Shown here piece by piece: positions 53,326 to 61,430 of a DNA stretch of 64,000 nt. Made by a program: the position numbers and the translations under genes. Below the pieces are notes generated by a model. It was not told where the DNA came from, searched no databases, and saw only the letters and a program-made list of their open reading frames with translations. The stretch comes from Pseudarthrobacter psychrotolerans (lineage in GTDB: Bacteria; Actinomycetota; Actinomycetes; Actinomycetales; Micrococcaceae), in NCBI RefSeq assembly GCF_009911795.1, contig NZ_CP047898.1:1426001-1490000 (forward strand), read 5' to 3'. Within the stretch, counting starts at the first letter, position 1. Every line of letters begins with the position of its first letter.

Positions 53326-54423
53326 CTAGAACGTATGCCGCGGGATGGCCCGTTCGTACTGCGGTGCCCACGGGAGGTCGTGCCCCAGTTCAAACGCCGC
53401 CCGGAGCCACCAGTGCGGATCCCGGAGCGCGGCCCGGGCTATAAACACGCCGTCGGCCTGCCCGGTGGCCACGGCATGTTCGGCCTGGCCTGCGGAAGTC
53501 AGGAGGCCCACGGTGCCCGTGGGAACCCCGGCTTCCCGGCGGATGCGTGCGGAAAACCCCGTTTGATAGCCCGGACCCGGCTTGATGTCCTGGTGGGCCA
53601 CGGCCCCGCCGCTGGAGACGTCAATGAGGTCCACCCCGTGCGCCTCCGCCTGGGCGGCCAGCCGGACCGAAGCCTGGACTTCGACGCCGCCGGGCGCCCA
53701 GTCGGTGGCCGAAATCCTCAGCAGCAGGGGCATGGATTCGGGGATGACATTGCGGACCGCATCAACGACGGCGAGCATCAGCCGGTTCCGGCCGGCCTCG
53801 TCCCCGCCCCAGGAATCGGTCCGGGTATTGATCAGCGGGCTTTGGAACTGGTGCAGGAGGTAGCCGTGCGCGCCATGGATCTCCACGGTGTCGAAGCCGG
53901 CGTCCACGGCACGCACTGCGGCGGCCGCGAAATCGGCAATGACCTCCCGGATCTGTGCCTCGGTCATCGCGGCCGGTGCGGCATAGCCGTCGAAGGCAAG
54001 CCCTGATGGACCCACCGTGGGCCAGCCGCCGTCGGACCCCGGGACGCTCCCCCGCTGCCCGGCGAACGGCCAATATGTGGACGCTTTCCGGCCCGCGTGG
54101 GCAAGCTGGGCGCCGATCTTCGCTTCAGCCGCACCGTGCCGGTGCACAAAGGAGGTGATCCGCTGCCAGGCCTCGGCCTGTTCGTCGTTGTACAGCCCGG
54201 CGTCGCGGGGGCTGATCCTGCCGGCCGCATTCACGGCGGCCGCCTCGGTGAGAATCAACGCGGCGCCGCCCGCGGCGAAGGAGCCCAGATGCATCAGGTG
54301 CCAGTCGTTCGGAACCCCCGGGGCGCCGTCGGGACCGCAGCTGTACTGGCACATGGGTGACACCCAGCCGCGGTGCGTGAGTTCCAGGGAACGGAGCTTG
54401 AGCGGCTGGAACAGGGCCGGCAC
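53326..54423 (-). CDS. NADH:flavin oxidoreductase, old yellow enzyme family (YqjM-like)
   Basis: 365 residues, FMN-binding TIM barrel that reduces activated C=C bonds. The N-terminal 'WVSPMCQYSCGPDG' has the Cys of the YqjM class; 'AHGYLLHQFQSPLINTRTD' is the active-site block, and the catalytic His-X-X-His is in 'VEIHGAHGYL'. GTG start overlaps the stop of the upstream thioredoxin-like gene by one base. Natural substrate unknown; enals and quinones are typical. Confidence 0.92.
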   Translation of the reverse strand: MPALFQPLKLRSLELTHRGWVSPMCQYSCGPDGAPGVPNDWHLMHLGSFAAGGAALILTEAAAVNAAGRISPRDAGLYNDEQAEAWQRITSFVHRHGAAEAKIGAQLAHAGRKASTYWPFAGQRGSVPGSDGGWPTVGPSGLAFDGYAAPAAMTEAQIREVIADFAAAAVRAVDAGFDTVEIHGAHGYLLHQFQSPLINTRTDSWGGDEAGRNRLMLAVVDAVRNVIPESMPLLLRISATDWAPGGVEVQASVRLAAQAEAHGVDLIDVSSGGAVAHQDIKPGPGYQTGFSARIRREAGVPTGTVGLLTSAGQAEHAVATGQADGVFIARAALRDPHWWLRAAFELGHDLPWAPQYERAIPRHTF

Positions 54424-55430
54424 TAGAACAGGACCCTGGCGAGTCCTTGGCGCGCCTTGGCCACCCGGGGGTCGGACGTGCCCACCACGTCAAAGAGCTC
54501 CAGGAGCCGTACGCGGGCGGTCTCCCGTTCCGGGCCGAAGTTCCGGCCGATGAAGGTGATCACTCGGTTCAGCGCGTCCTCCACGTGGCCGCCGGACACG
54601 TCCAGGTCCGCGACGCCCAGCTGGGCGGCCAGGTTGTCAGGTTCGTTGGCGGCAAGCGTGCGCAATGCGTCAGAGTCCCCGGCGGAGAGCGGCTGAATCC
54701 GGGCCATCAGCTCCACCTGGGCCAGGCCGGCCTTGGCCTCCGCGTCGGCGGGCATTTCCAGCAAGGCCTGGCGGTAGGCCACGGCTGCTGCCTCGTAGTC
54801 GCCCGCTTCAATGGCGTCGAAGGCGGCCTGGTGCAGCGGCGGGAGGGGTGCCGGTTCCGTTTCCGGCGGCGCACCGCCCCCGCCGAGGCTGCCCGTGACA
54901 CCGTTGGCGGCCGCCACTTTCAGCAGCTCATCCAGGAGGGGCCGGATCTGGTCTTCCTCGGCGCCGCCCTGGAAGAGCGGAACGGGCTGGCCCTTGAGGA
55001 CGGCGACGGCAGTGGGGACGGCCTGGACCTGGAAGGCCTGTGCCAGCTGCGGGAAGGCTTCGATGTCCGCCGCCCCTAATACCAGGCGGCCGCCGTAGCT
55101 GTTGATGACCCGCTCCAGCGAGTCAAGCATCGCGGCGGATTCCGGCGAGTAGGCCGCCCACAGCGCGAAGACCACGGGCACCTGGGCGGAAAGCTCCACG
55201 AGTTCCTGGAAGTTGCCTTCAGTGACAGTGACCCGCAGCGGCGCCGCGGCGCCGTCGTGCGCTACCGCATCTGCTCCTTCACTGTCACCGGCATCCCCGG
55301 GAACCGGCGGATTGCCGGGAGCTGCGGGAGGCGCCTGGCGCTGTTTCAAGGATGAAAGGTCGACGGCGCCACGCAGGTTAAGCAGGCTGGCAGCGGCTGG
55401 AGGGACTGGGCGGGAAGCTGGCGAACTCAT
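54423..55430 (-). CDS. thioredoxin-like protein with TPR repeats (CnoX/YbbN type), no CXXC
   Basis: 335 residues from ATG 55430, seven bases after TAGAGT (minus strand), leaderless. A disordered N-terminus is followed by a thioredoxin fold (about 70-175) in which the usual 'WCxxC' is replaced by 'WAAYSPES', so it has no redox cysteines. The C-terminal half is helical TPR-like ('YEAAAVAYRQALLEMPADAE'). CnoX proteins are holdase chaperones that work with GroEL or DnaK. Rv1324 of M. tuberculosis is the likely counterpart by type and neighbourhood. Confidence 0.85.
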   Translation of the reverse strand: MSSPASRPVPPAAASLLNLRGAVDLSSLKQRQAPPAAPGNPPVPGDAGDSEGADAVAHDGAAAPLRVTVTEGNFQELVELSAQVPVVFALWAAYSPESAAMLDSLERVINSYGGRLVLGAADIEAFPQLAQAFQVQAVPTAVAVLKGQPVPLFQGGAEEDQIRPLLDELLKVAAANGVTGSLGGGGAPPETEPAPLPPLHQAAFDAIEAGDYEAAAVAYRQALLEMPADAEAKAGLAQVELMARIQPLSAGDSDALRTLAANEPDNLAAQLGVADLDVSGGHVEDALNRVITFIGRNFGPERETARVRLLELFDVVGTSDPRVAKARQGLARVLF

Positions 55431-55505
55431 GCTTTCCACTCTAGCCACTCCGGCCGCTGCCGGGGTAAGCCGCCTGGGCAATGTCAGGGACTGGACCCTG
55501 CGGAC

Positions 55506-57208
55506 CTATTTGAAGCTTGCGCCTACCAGCCCGCGCGTTGCGGCCACGAGCTTGATGGGATCCGTCGAACCTGCCGGCGGGACATAGACCGCCATTGATT
55601 CGGCAAAGTTCAGCACCATTCCGGTGGTGGTTTCCTTGCCGCCGGCGAGCGCTGCGGCGTCGTCACCGATGGTGAGTTTGTCACCGGAGGCTTTCGGCGT
55701 GCCGTCAAAGCCGAAGTTGATCCGGCCCAGCACCAGCGCCCCGCCGTCGGCCGTCCGGAACACAACAGTGCTTTCCGGCACCACCTTATGGGTGAAGGAG
55801 AAGTTGCCGTTTTCGCCTGACTTGACCACCTCGGACTGGTACGAGAGCGTGTCGGCGATGTACGGCGAGGATGCCCCCTCCGCTAGCTTGTCCTTGAAGC
55901 TCGACTCTGCATTGGTCAGGCGGTCGGCCAGTCCGGCCATGGCTTCTTCGCCGCTGTACAGCAGGCCCGACTTGTCGTTGGCGGCCAGCGTGTCCGTGCC
56001 GTTCCGGCCGATGGCGGGGAAGGTGGTTCCCGGCTGCAGCGGGGTGGTCTCTGTCAGCTTGTAGTTCTCCCGGGGCGACGGCTGGACCAGGGTGAGCAGC
56101 TGCGGGACGACGTTGCCGTCGCCCTGCGTGACCGCAAGAACCGAACGGGGCCAACTGCGGTCGCTGGTGACCACGGTGGTGAGGAGCTTGGTGGAACGGA
56201 CGGGCATCCGGGCTTCATACGTGCCCACCTGCGAACGGATCTTGTAGTTCTGGGTCCGGACCTCAAGCTCCGTCCCGGCGACGCGCTCTGCGAGCTTGGC
56301 TGCGTCCTTTGCGGCGTCGCCGGCGTCGGCGGCGCTGGAGACCTGCTCCAGGATCCTGCGGAACTGGGCGTCCAGGAGAACCGGTGCGGCTGCCTGGGCG
56401 GCCGCCGGCGACGCTGACTCGGGAGCCGGGGCGGGGGTGGTGGCCGCGTTGGCAGCAACACCCGTGCCGGCCACAACCAGGGCAGTCACTGCGGCGGTGA
56501 CCATACCGCCGGAAACCATGCCGAGCCGGGAGGAGGACTTCGCCTCAGCCTTGGCCCGGGCGCGCCGGGCGAACAGGCTTCCCTTCCCATTGCCTTCGCC
56601 GTCGCGCTTGCGGGCGGACAGGACCACCAGGGCGATGCCGGCGACGATCAGCAGGCCGCCAAGCACCATCAGCGGGATGGCCCACGGGGTGCCCGTGTCA
56701 TTCGGGAACGTCATGGAGATCGACGACGGTGCGGGCTTGGTGCCATCGGACGCCAGCAGCAGCGACCATTCGCCGTCAGCGGGGGAGTCCATGTGTACTC
56801 CAGCTCGCCGCTCGCGTTTTCGGTGGTCACCCAGAGGTCGGATCCGGACGGATTCGGCGCGGTGGCGTCGCCGTCGGCGTGCTCAACCTGCAGGGATTTG
56901 TTGTCATCGGAAACCCCCGTGATGGTGTTGTGGGCTGTCGGGCCCACCCAGGCGTCCACGTCGTCAGGCCGGCCGGCCGCGAGCAGGAAGTTGCCGTCGC
57001 CTTCGATCTTGATCTTCACCGTTCCGCCCTGCGCGGTGCGCAGGTTCTGGTCGATGACGGTCAGCGGCGCCGCCGCGGCATCTGCCGGGGCGGATGCCGT
57101 AAAGGTCTCGGAGGGAGCCCAGATTGTCTTCTGGCCGATACCGGCCAGAAGTGTCAGGAGGCCGAGCAGCACGAGTGCAACTGCAGTCTTGAAGCGCAAA
57201 GGAAACAC
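55506..57208 (-). pseudogene. large membrane-anchored protein of unknown family, one-base frameshift (probably sequence error)
   Basis: About 567 residues after repair. GTG 57208; a signal or anchor helix opens it. An external domain ('TVKIKIEGDGNFLLAAGRPD') follows, then a second helix pair around 'WAIPLMVLGGLLIVAGIALV' and 'SGGMVTAAVTALVVAGTGVA', separated by a short basic loop, and a second external domain of about 300 residues. The frame is lost at the GGGGG tract 56781-56785: 'ELEYTWTPP' should continue 'ADGEWSLLLASDG'. I do not recognise the family. The layout suggests a cell-surface sensor or envelope protein. Confidence 0.8.
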
Positions 57209-57237
57209 CTATCATTCGCGGGGGTTTACATTCAATA

Positions 57238-57253
57238 GTAACCGTTTTGTTAC
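57238..57253. promoter_or_regulatory. inverted repeat GTAAC-N6-GTTAC
   Basis: Perfect 5-bp arms about 30 bases upstream of the membrane-protein start and 105 bases upstream of the leader ORF of the divergent gene. A candidate operator for either. Confidence 0.4.
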
Positions 57254-57357
57254 CAGAACCCCCGTTTGGGTGCCGGCGGAGTCCCGGAAACAGCGGTGCC
57301 GGGACGGCCCGGCGGGCGCCCCCGCTCCTGTTGGCAAGGCTGCTGATAGTGTTTGCG

Positions 57358-57420
57358 ATGATCATCACATCGGCCCGCAAATGCGGCGCCACGCACGGAA
57401 CAGGGCCCCTAAACCAGTGA
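57358..57420 (+). CDS. 20-codon leader ORF overlapping the AI-2E gene start
   Basis: ATG 57358 is seven bases after GATAGT (57345-57350), the usual leaderless spacing of this region. The frame runs 20 codons ('MIITSARKCGATHGTGPLNQ') and stops at TGA 57418-57420, overlapping the GTG start of the next gene as GTGA. This would couple translation of the two. No similarity to known leader peptides was noticed. Could be chance. Confidence 0.4.
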   Translation: MIITSARKCGATHGTGPLNQ

Positions 57421-58736
57421 CTGACAAGACGGAAGAGTCCTCGACGGGACACGAAAATCAACCGGCCGCTGGCGCTCTGGAATCCTCGCCGGAAAGGCCT
57501 GCGACGTCCAGGCTGCGGGGCTCCGCAGCTGCCGCCCTTGGCCAAGTTATGCGGCGCCTGCGCCAGCCGCTGCCGGGCGCCCAGCCCAGGCTCCGGTTTG
57601 AGATCCCGCCGGAATACAACAACATGGAAGAACCTGACGCCCCGGAAGATGGCGAGGCCGGCAGGACGCCCGCGCAGTTTGGCAGTCCGGGTCCCCGGAT
57701 GTCGATGCAGCATCCCCTCTACATGGGCTTTATGGGCACTGTAGGCGTGGGCCTTGCCCTGCTGGTCTACTGGATCGGTTCCAACACCACGCAGCTGCTG
57801 CTGTGGATTGTCGCTGCCCTGTTCATTGCCCTTGGCCTGGAACCCGTGGTCGGGTGGCTGGAGAACCGCCGGATTCCCCGCCCGGCCGGCATTCTCCTGG
57901 CCGTCCTGGTCCTGGTGGTGGCTGTGGGAGGGTTCTTCGCTACCCTCATCCCCACCATCGTGGAACAGGTCACCCAAATTGTGGTGCAGGCACCCACCTG
58001 GGTACGGGACTTCATCGACTCAGAATTCTTCCGCACCGTGGATGACCAGTTCGGTGTGCGCGACCGCATCAACGAGGAACTCGACAAATTCGTCAACAAT
58101 CCCGAGGCGATGGGCGGGATCTTTGGCGGGGTGTTGGGCTTCGGTTCCACCCTGGCCAACGGGCTCTTCGGCACGTTGATCGTCCTGGTCCTGAGCCTCT
58201 ATTTCCTGGCAGCCCTTCCGGCCATGAAGAAGTGGGGCTACCGGCTGGCGCCGCGGTCGCGCCGGGCACGGGTGGAGGCCCTGTCCGAGGAGATCACCCG
58301 TTCCGTAGGCAACTACGTGATCGGGCAGGCCTGCGTGGCATTGCTCAATGCCACGTTTGCGTTCATTGTGATGTCCATTGTTGGTGTCCCGTTCGCCCTC
58401 CTGCTGGCCTTCGTGGTGGCCCTGCTGGCGTTCATCCCCCTGGTGGGCGGCATGATCGCCGGCATCGTGGTCCTGCTGATCGCCTTGACGGTCGGGTGGC
58501 AGACGGCCGCCGTCTACGGCATCTGCTACTTCGCCTACCTCCAGTTCGAGGCGTACTTCATCTCGCCGCGCATCATGCAGAAGGCCGTGGCCGTGCCGGG
58601 CGCCGTTGCCGTGATCTCCGTGATTGCCGGCGGCAGCCTGCTGGGGGTCCTGGGCGCGCTGATCGCCATCCCGACGGCGGCCGCCATCCTCCTCCTGATC
58701 AAGGAGATCTACATCGTCCGCCAGGACAAGCACTAG
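57417..58736 (+). CDS. AI-2E family transporter
   Basis: 439 residues from GTG 57417; no good ribosome-binding site, but translational coupling to the leader ORF is possible. A hydrophilic N-terminus of about 100 residues is followed by about eight helices. Family blocks: 'YFLAALPAMKKWGYRLAPRS', 'GQACVALLNATFAFIVMSIV', 'AFIPLVGGMIAGIVVLLIAL' and 'YFISPRIMQKAVAVPGAV'. Despite the name, members also export ions or small metabolites; substrate unknown. Confidence 0.9.
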   Translation: MTDKTEESSTGHENQPAAGALESSPERPATSRLRGSAAAALGQVMRRLRQPLPGAQPRLRFEIPPEYNNMEEPDAPEDGEAGRTPAQFGSPGPRMSMQHPLYMGFMGTVGVGLALLVYWIGSNTTQLLLWIVAALFIALGLEPVVGWLENRRIPRPAGILLAVLVLVVAVGGFFATLIPTIVEQVTQIVVQAPTWVRDFIDSEFFRTVDDQFGVRDRINEELDKFVNNPEAMGGIFGGVLGFGSTLANGLFGTLIVLVLSLYFLAALPAMKKWGYRLAPRSRRARVEALSEEITRSVGNYVIGQACVALLNATFAFIVMSIVGVPFALLLAFVVALLAFIPLVGGMIAGIVVLLIALTVGWQTAAVYGICYFAYLQFEAYFISPRIMQKAVAVPGAVAVISVIAGGSLLGVLGALIAIPTAAAILLLIKEIYIVRQDKH

Positions 58737-58744
58737 CCGATAAA

Positions 58745-58786
58745 GCACTAAAGGACAGGCACTAACGGACAGGCGCTAGGCGGCTG
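58745..58786. repeat. tandem 14-bp units in a convergent intergenic gap
   Basis: GCACTAAAGGACAG (58745-58758) and GCACTAACGGACAG (58759-58772) are followed by a decayed third unit. As in the repeat at 11076 the units contain CTAA. The third unit overlaps the 3' end of the convergent hydrolase gene. Confidence 0.7.
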
Positions 58787-59576
58787 AGGTAGCCACCGGG
58801 CCGTTCCACACCTGCGGCAGGCCTTCGGGTCCGGATCCTGCTTCCGTCACCTCATCCACGATTTCATTGAGCACGCGGGAAGCGTACTTCTCCCCCACCC
58901 AAAGGTGCTTGGCGCCGTCCACCCCCACCACCCGGGCCTGCGGCACCAGGCTGAAGCGTTCAGCGGCGGCCGCGGGTTGGAGATAGTCGTCGTGCTCCGG
59001 TACCAGTACCGTGAGCGGCTTGGCGGAGTCCGCCCAGAGGCGCAGATGGGCGTCGGTGGCCCGGTGCAGCGGAGGCGACAGCAGCACGGCGCCTTCAATC
59101 TCGCTGGCCACCGGCTCAACCGCGCCATACATCAGCGCCAGCTCAGTGCCGAAGGACCAGCCCACCAGCCAGCGGTTGGGCAGCTGGCGTTCGACGGCGA
59201 AACGCACCGCCGCCTCGACGTCCAGCCGCTCGCCGATCCCCTCTTCGAAGGAGCCGGCGCTGGTTCCCCGCACCGACGCGGTCCCGCGGGTGTTGAAGCG
59301 AAGCACGGCCACCCCGGCCAGGGCGGGAAGCCGGTAGGACGCCTTGCGGTAGACGTGCGAGTCCATGAACCCGCCGTGCGTCGGAAGGGGATGCAGGGTG
59401 ATCAGCGTGGCGGTGATCGGGCCGGACTCGGGCAGCGCCAGTTCCCCTACCAAGGTGTGGCCGTCTTCGGTGCGGAGCTCGATGTTCTCGCGCCGTGCAG
59501 GCAGCACCGTTGAAGCGCGGATGGGTGCGGGCCCTGCTGGCTGGCTGAATTCGTACGACGCCGGATCAAAAGTCAT
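58776..59576 (-). CDS. alpha/beta hydrolase (serine esterase type)
   Basis: 266 residues. Nucleophile Ser in 'VGWSFGTELALMYG'; acid likely in 'VLVPEHDDYLQP'; catalytic His in 'DGAKHLWVGEKYAS'. N-terminal 'TLHPLPTHGGFMDSHVYRKA' is the oxyanion-side block typical of the small-alpha/beta-hydrolase group close to dienelactone hydrolase-like proteins. ATG is seven bases after TAAGCT (minus strand), leaderless. No neighbour suggests a substrate. Confidence 0.88.
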   Translation of the reverse strand: MTFDPASYEFSQPAGPAPIRASTVLPARRENIELRTEDGHTLVGELALPESGPITATLITLHPLPTHGGFMDSHVYRKASYRLPALAGVAVLRFNTRGTASVRGTSAGSFEEGIGERLDVEAAVRFAVERQLPNRWLVGWSFGTELALMYGAVEPVASEIEGAVLLSPPLHRATDAHLRLWADSAKPLTVLVPEHDDYLQPAAAAERFSLVPQARVVGVDGAKHLWVGEKYASRVLNEIVDEVTEAGSGPEGLPQVWNGPVATSAA

Positions 59577-59673
59577 GCCTGCCAGCTTAGCGACTTCCGG
59601 CGTCCACCAGGCGCGGTATCCCGGCTCGTTGGCGCGGATTCTCCGGAGCGCCGCTCGCCCGGTCTGGTAACGG

Positions 59674-60030
59674 TCAGCGGTAACGATAGGTCCGGGACAG
59701 CCAGCAGTTCGTGTGCCAGTGGCGGCGTTCAGCCAGGCCTACGGCCGCACCGAACAGATGATCGTCCTTCCAGACCACCAGGTGGGCGATTCCGGGGACG
59801 ACGGCGGTGGAGCAGCCAGGGCAAATATAGGTTTTTTCCGCATTCCTGGCGGTCATGGTCCTGACCATCCACTCGCCGTCGGGCGCACTTTCCCGCCGGG
59901 CGATTCCAGCACGAGCCCGCTCCAAATCCAGCTCAGGAACGTCGCCGTTGCCCTTTTTGCCGGCCGGCTTTCCGGCAGCTACGCCCGGCCTTCCGGAGGC
60001 AGGTCGGCGGGGGCGGTTGGAACGCGGCAT
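59674..60030 (-). CDS. small basic protein with a probable zinc site, divergent from nucS
   Basis: 118 residues from ATG 60030, with GGAGG just upstream. A basic Arg/Pro/Gly-rich N-terminus of about 45 residues is followed by a compact domain with '[20 protein letters not shown]' and '[17 protein letters not shown]': two cysteines, several histidines and a third cysteine, which could hold zinc. It lies 37 bases from the divergent nucS gene. This neighbour is frequent beside nucS in actinobacteria, as I recall. A nucleic-acid-binding role fits the composition; function unknown. Confidence 0.82.
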   Translation of the reverse strand: MPRSNRPRRPASGRPGVAAGKPAGKKGNGDVPELDLERARAGIARRESAPDGEWMVRTMTARNAEKTYICPGCSTAVVPGIAHLVVWKDDHLFGAAVGLAERRHWHTNCWLSRTYRYR

Positions 60031-60067
60031 GCCTCCATTCTGCCCCAGTCCCGGTAGTGTGTACGGC

Positions 60068-60763
60068 GTGCGACTTGTCATAGCCCGATGTTCAGTTGAT
60101 TATGTTGGCCGGCTCAAAGCCCATCTCCCCCTTGCCACCAGGCTCCTGCTGGTCAAGGCCGACGGCTCGGTACTGGTTCATTCCGACGGCGGCTCCTATA
60201 AGCCGCTGAACTGGATGAGCCCGCCGGCAAGCCTGCGTGTGTCCTCGCCGGAGGACATTGACCTGGAGCTTGGCGTCACAGAGCAGTGGACCGTTCAGTC
60301 CGCCAAGACCGATGACTGCCTGATCATCAACATCCACGAACAGCTGCACGAGTCCTCCCACGACCTGGGCGTGGATCCCGGACTGATCAAGGACGGCGTC
60401 GAAGCTGACCTCCAGCGCCTGCTCGCCGATCAGATTGAGACCCTGGGCTCGGGCTTTTCCCTCATTCGCCGCGAGTACTTCACCGCCATCGGCCCGGTGG
60501 ACATCCTGGCCCGTGACGCCAGCGGGGCCACTGTGGCCATCGAGCTGAAGCGGCGGGGCGACATCGACGGCGTGGAACAGCTCACCCGCTACCTTGAACT
60601 CCTGAACCGCGATCCGCTGCTGGCTCCTGTCCGCGGCATCTTCGCTGCCCAGCAGATCAAACCGCAGGCCAAGGTGCTGGCCAACGACCGCGGCATCGAC
60701 TGCATCACGCTGGACTACGATGCCATGCGCGGCGTGGACGACAGCGACTCCCGGCTCTTCTGA
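60068..60763 (+). CDS. nucS: mismatch-specific endonuclease NucS
   Basis: 231 residues. Cuts both strands at DNA mismatches and replaces MutS/MutL repair in actinobacteria. GTG 60068 is seven bases after TAGTGT (60055-60060), leaderless. Nuclease core: Asp145, Glu159 and Lys161 in '[20 protein letters not shown]'. The C-terminus '..DSRLF' matches the short motif by which NucS binds the DNA clamp. Intact. Confidence 0.96.
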   Translation: MRLVIARCSVDYVGRLKAHLPLATRLLLVKADGSVLVHSDGGSYKPLNWMSPPASLRVSSPEDIDLELGVTEQWTVQSAKTDDCLIINIHEQLHESSHDLGVDPGLIKDGVEADLQRLLADQIETLGSGFSLIRREYFTAIGPVDILARDASGATVAIELKRRGDIDGVEQLTRYLELLNRDPLLAPVRGIFAAQQIKPQAKVLANDRGIDCITLDYDAMRGVDDSDSRLF

Positions 60764-60882
60764 GGCCCGCTGTCCGCTTTTTCTGGCGCCGGGTTTCCGC
60801 ACCGGTGACCGGCTTCGGCCCCTGACAAGGGGCTTCATCCGTTTTTTACGCAAAATTTTGCCGTATTGGCCGTGCAGAGGCG

Positions 60883-61080
60883 TTGACCTGACGGAATCGG
60901 CGTGAAATTCTTAGATCAGTCTTTGTGTAGGTGTTTTTCATGCTCGCAAGACAAGTTGCGAGCGCGAAGCTCCTGCAGCGCATGTTCCCAGGAACGGCAT
61001 TGAAGGATTCTTCTCGCGGAGTGACCAAGTCCAGCACGAGGTGTGCCGGACTTAGACAAGTTCCATAATGAGGAGAAAAA
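60883..61080 (+). promoter_or_regulatory. promoter region and long 5' leader of cspA
   Basis: No gene lies between 60764 and 61080. A TTGACC element is at 60883-60888 with AT-rich sequence about 17 bases on, so transcription may start near 60920. This gives a leader of about 160 bases. A hairpin AAGTCC/GGACTT (61027-61053) sits before the strong AGGAGAAAAA ribosome-binding site (61070-61079). Long structured leaders are usual for cold-shock mRNAs. 60764-60882 shows nothing further. Confidence 0.55.
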
Positions 61081-61284
61081 ATGGCACAGGGAACCGTCAA
61101 GTGGTTCAACGCTGAAAAGGGCTTCGGCTTCATCACCCCGGATGACTCCGATGGCGATGTCTTCGTTCACTACTCGGAAATCCAGACCGGTGGCTTCAAG
61201 ACCCTCGACGAGAACCAGCGCGTTCAGTTCGAAATCGGTCAGGGTGCCAAGGGCCCCCAGGCTACCGGCGTAACGCTGGTCTAG
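61081..61284 (+). CDS. cspA: cold shock protein (CspA family)
   Basis: 67 residues, a single cold-shock domain that binds single-stranded RNA and DNA and opens mRNA structure at low temperature. RNP1 'KGFGFI' at 13-18 and RNP2 'VFVHY' at 27-31 are intact. The ATG follows AGGAGAAAAA. The gene stands alone, with a long leader and a strong terminator. Confidence 0.97.
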   Translation: MAQGTVKWFNAEKGFGFITPDDSDGDVFVHYSEIQTGGFKTLDENQRVQFEIGQGAKGPQATGVTLV

Positions 61285-61329
61285 TCTCCCGCCCGGCGGC
61301 CGCCGGCTGCGCGGCTTCCAGCGAAGACG

Positions 61330-61357
61330 AGATCCCCGGCATCCGTGCCGGGGATCT
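61330..61357 (+). terminator. rho-independent terminator of cspA
   Basis: AGATCCCCGGCA pairs with TGCCGGGGATCT over a TCCG loop, followed by TTTCTTT. It is one of the few hairpins in the window with a T tract. Confidence 0.9.
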
Positions 61358-61430
61358 TTTCTTTGTCCACCGCTTGTTTGTCCACCGTGACTCCGCCAGC
61401 CGCAAATGCTTCGGGCCTACTCCAGGACGA

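Noticed and set aside
57358..57420. Leader ORF as part of the AI-2E protein
   Set aside because: Different reading frame with a stop before the family region.
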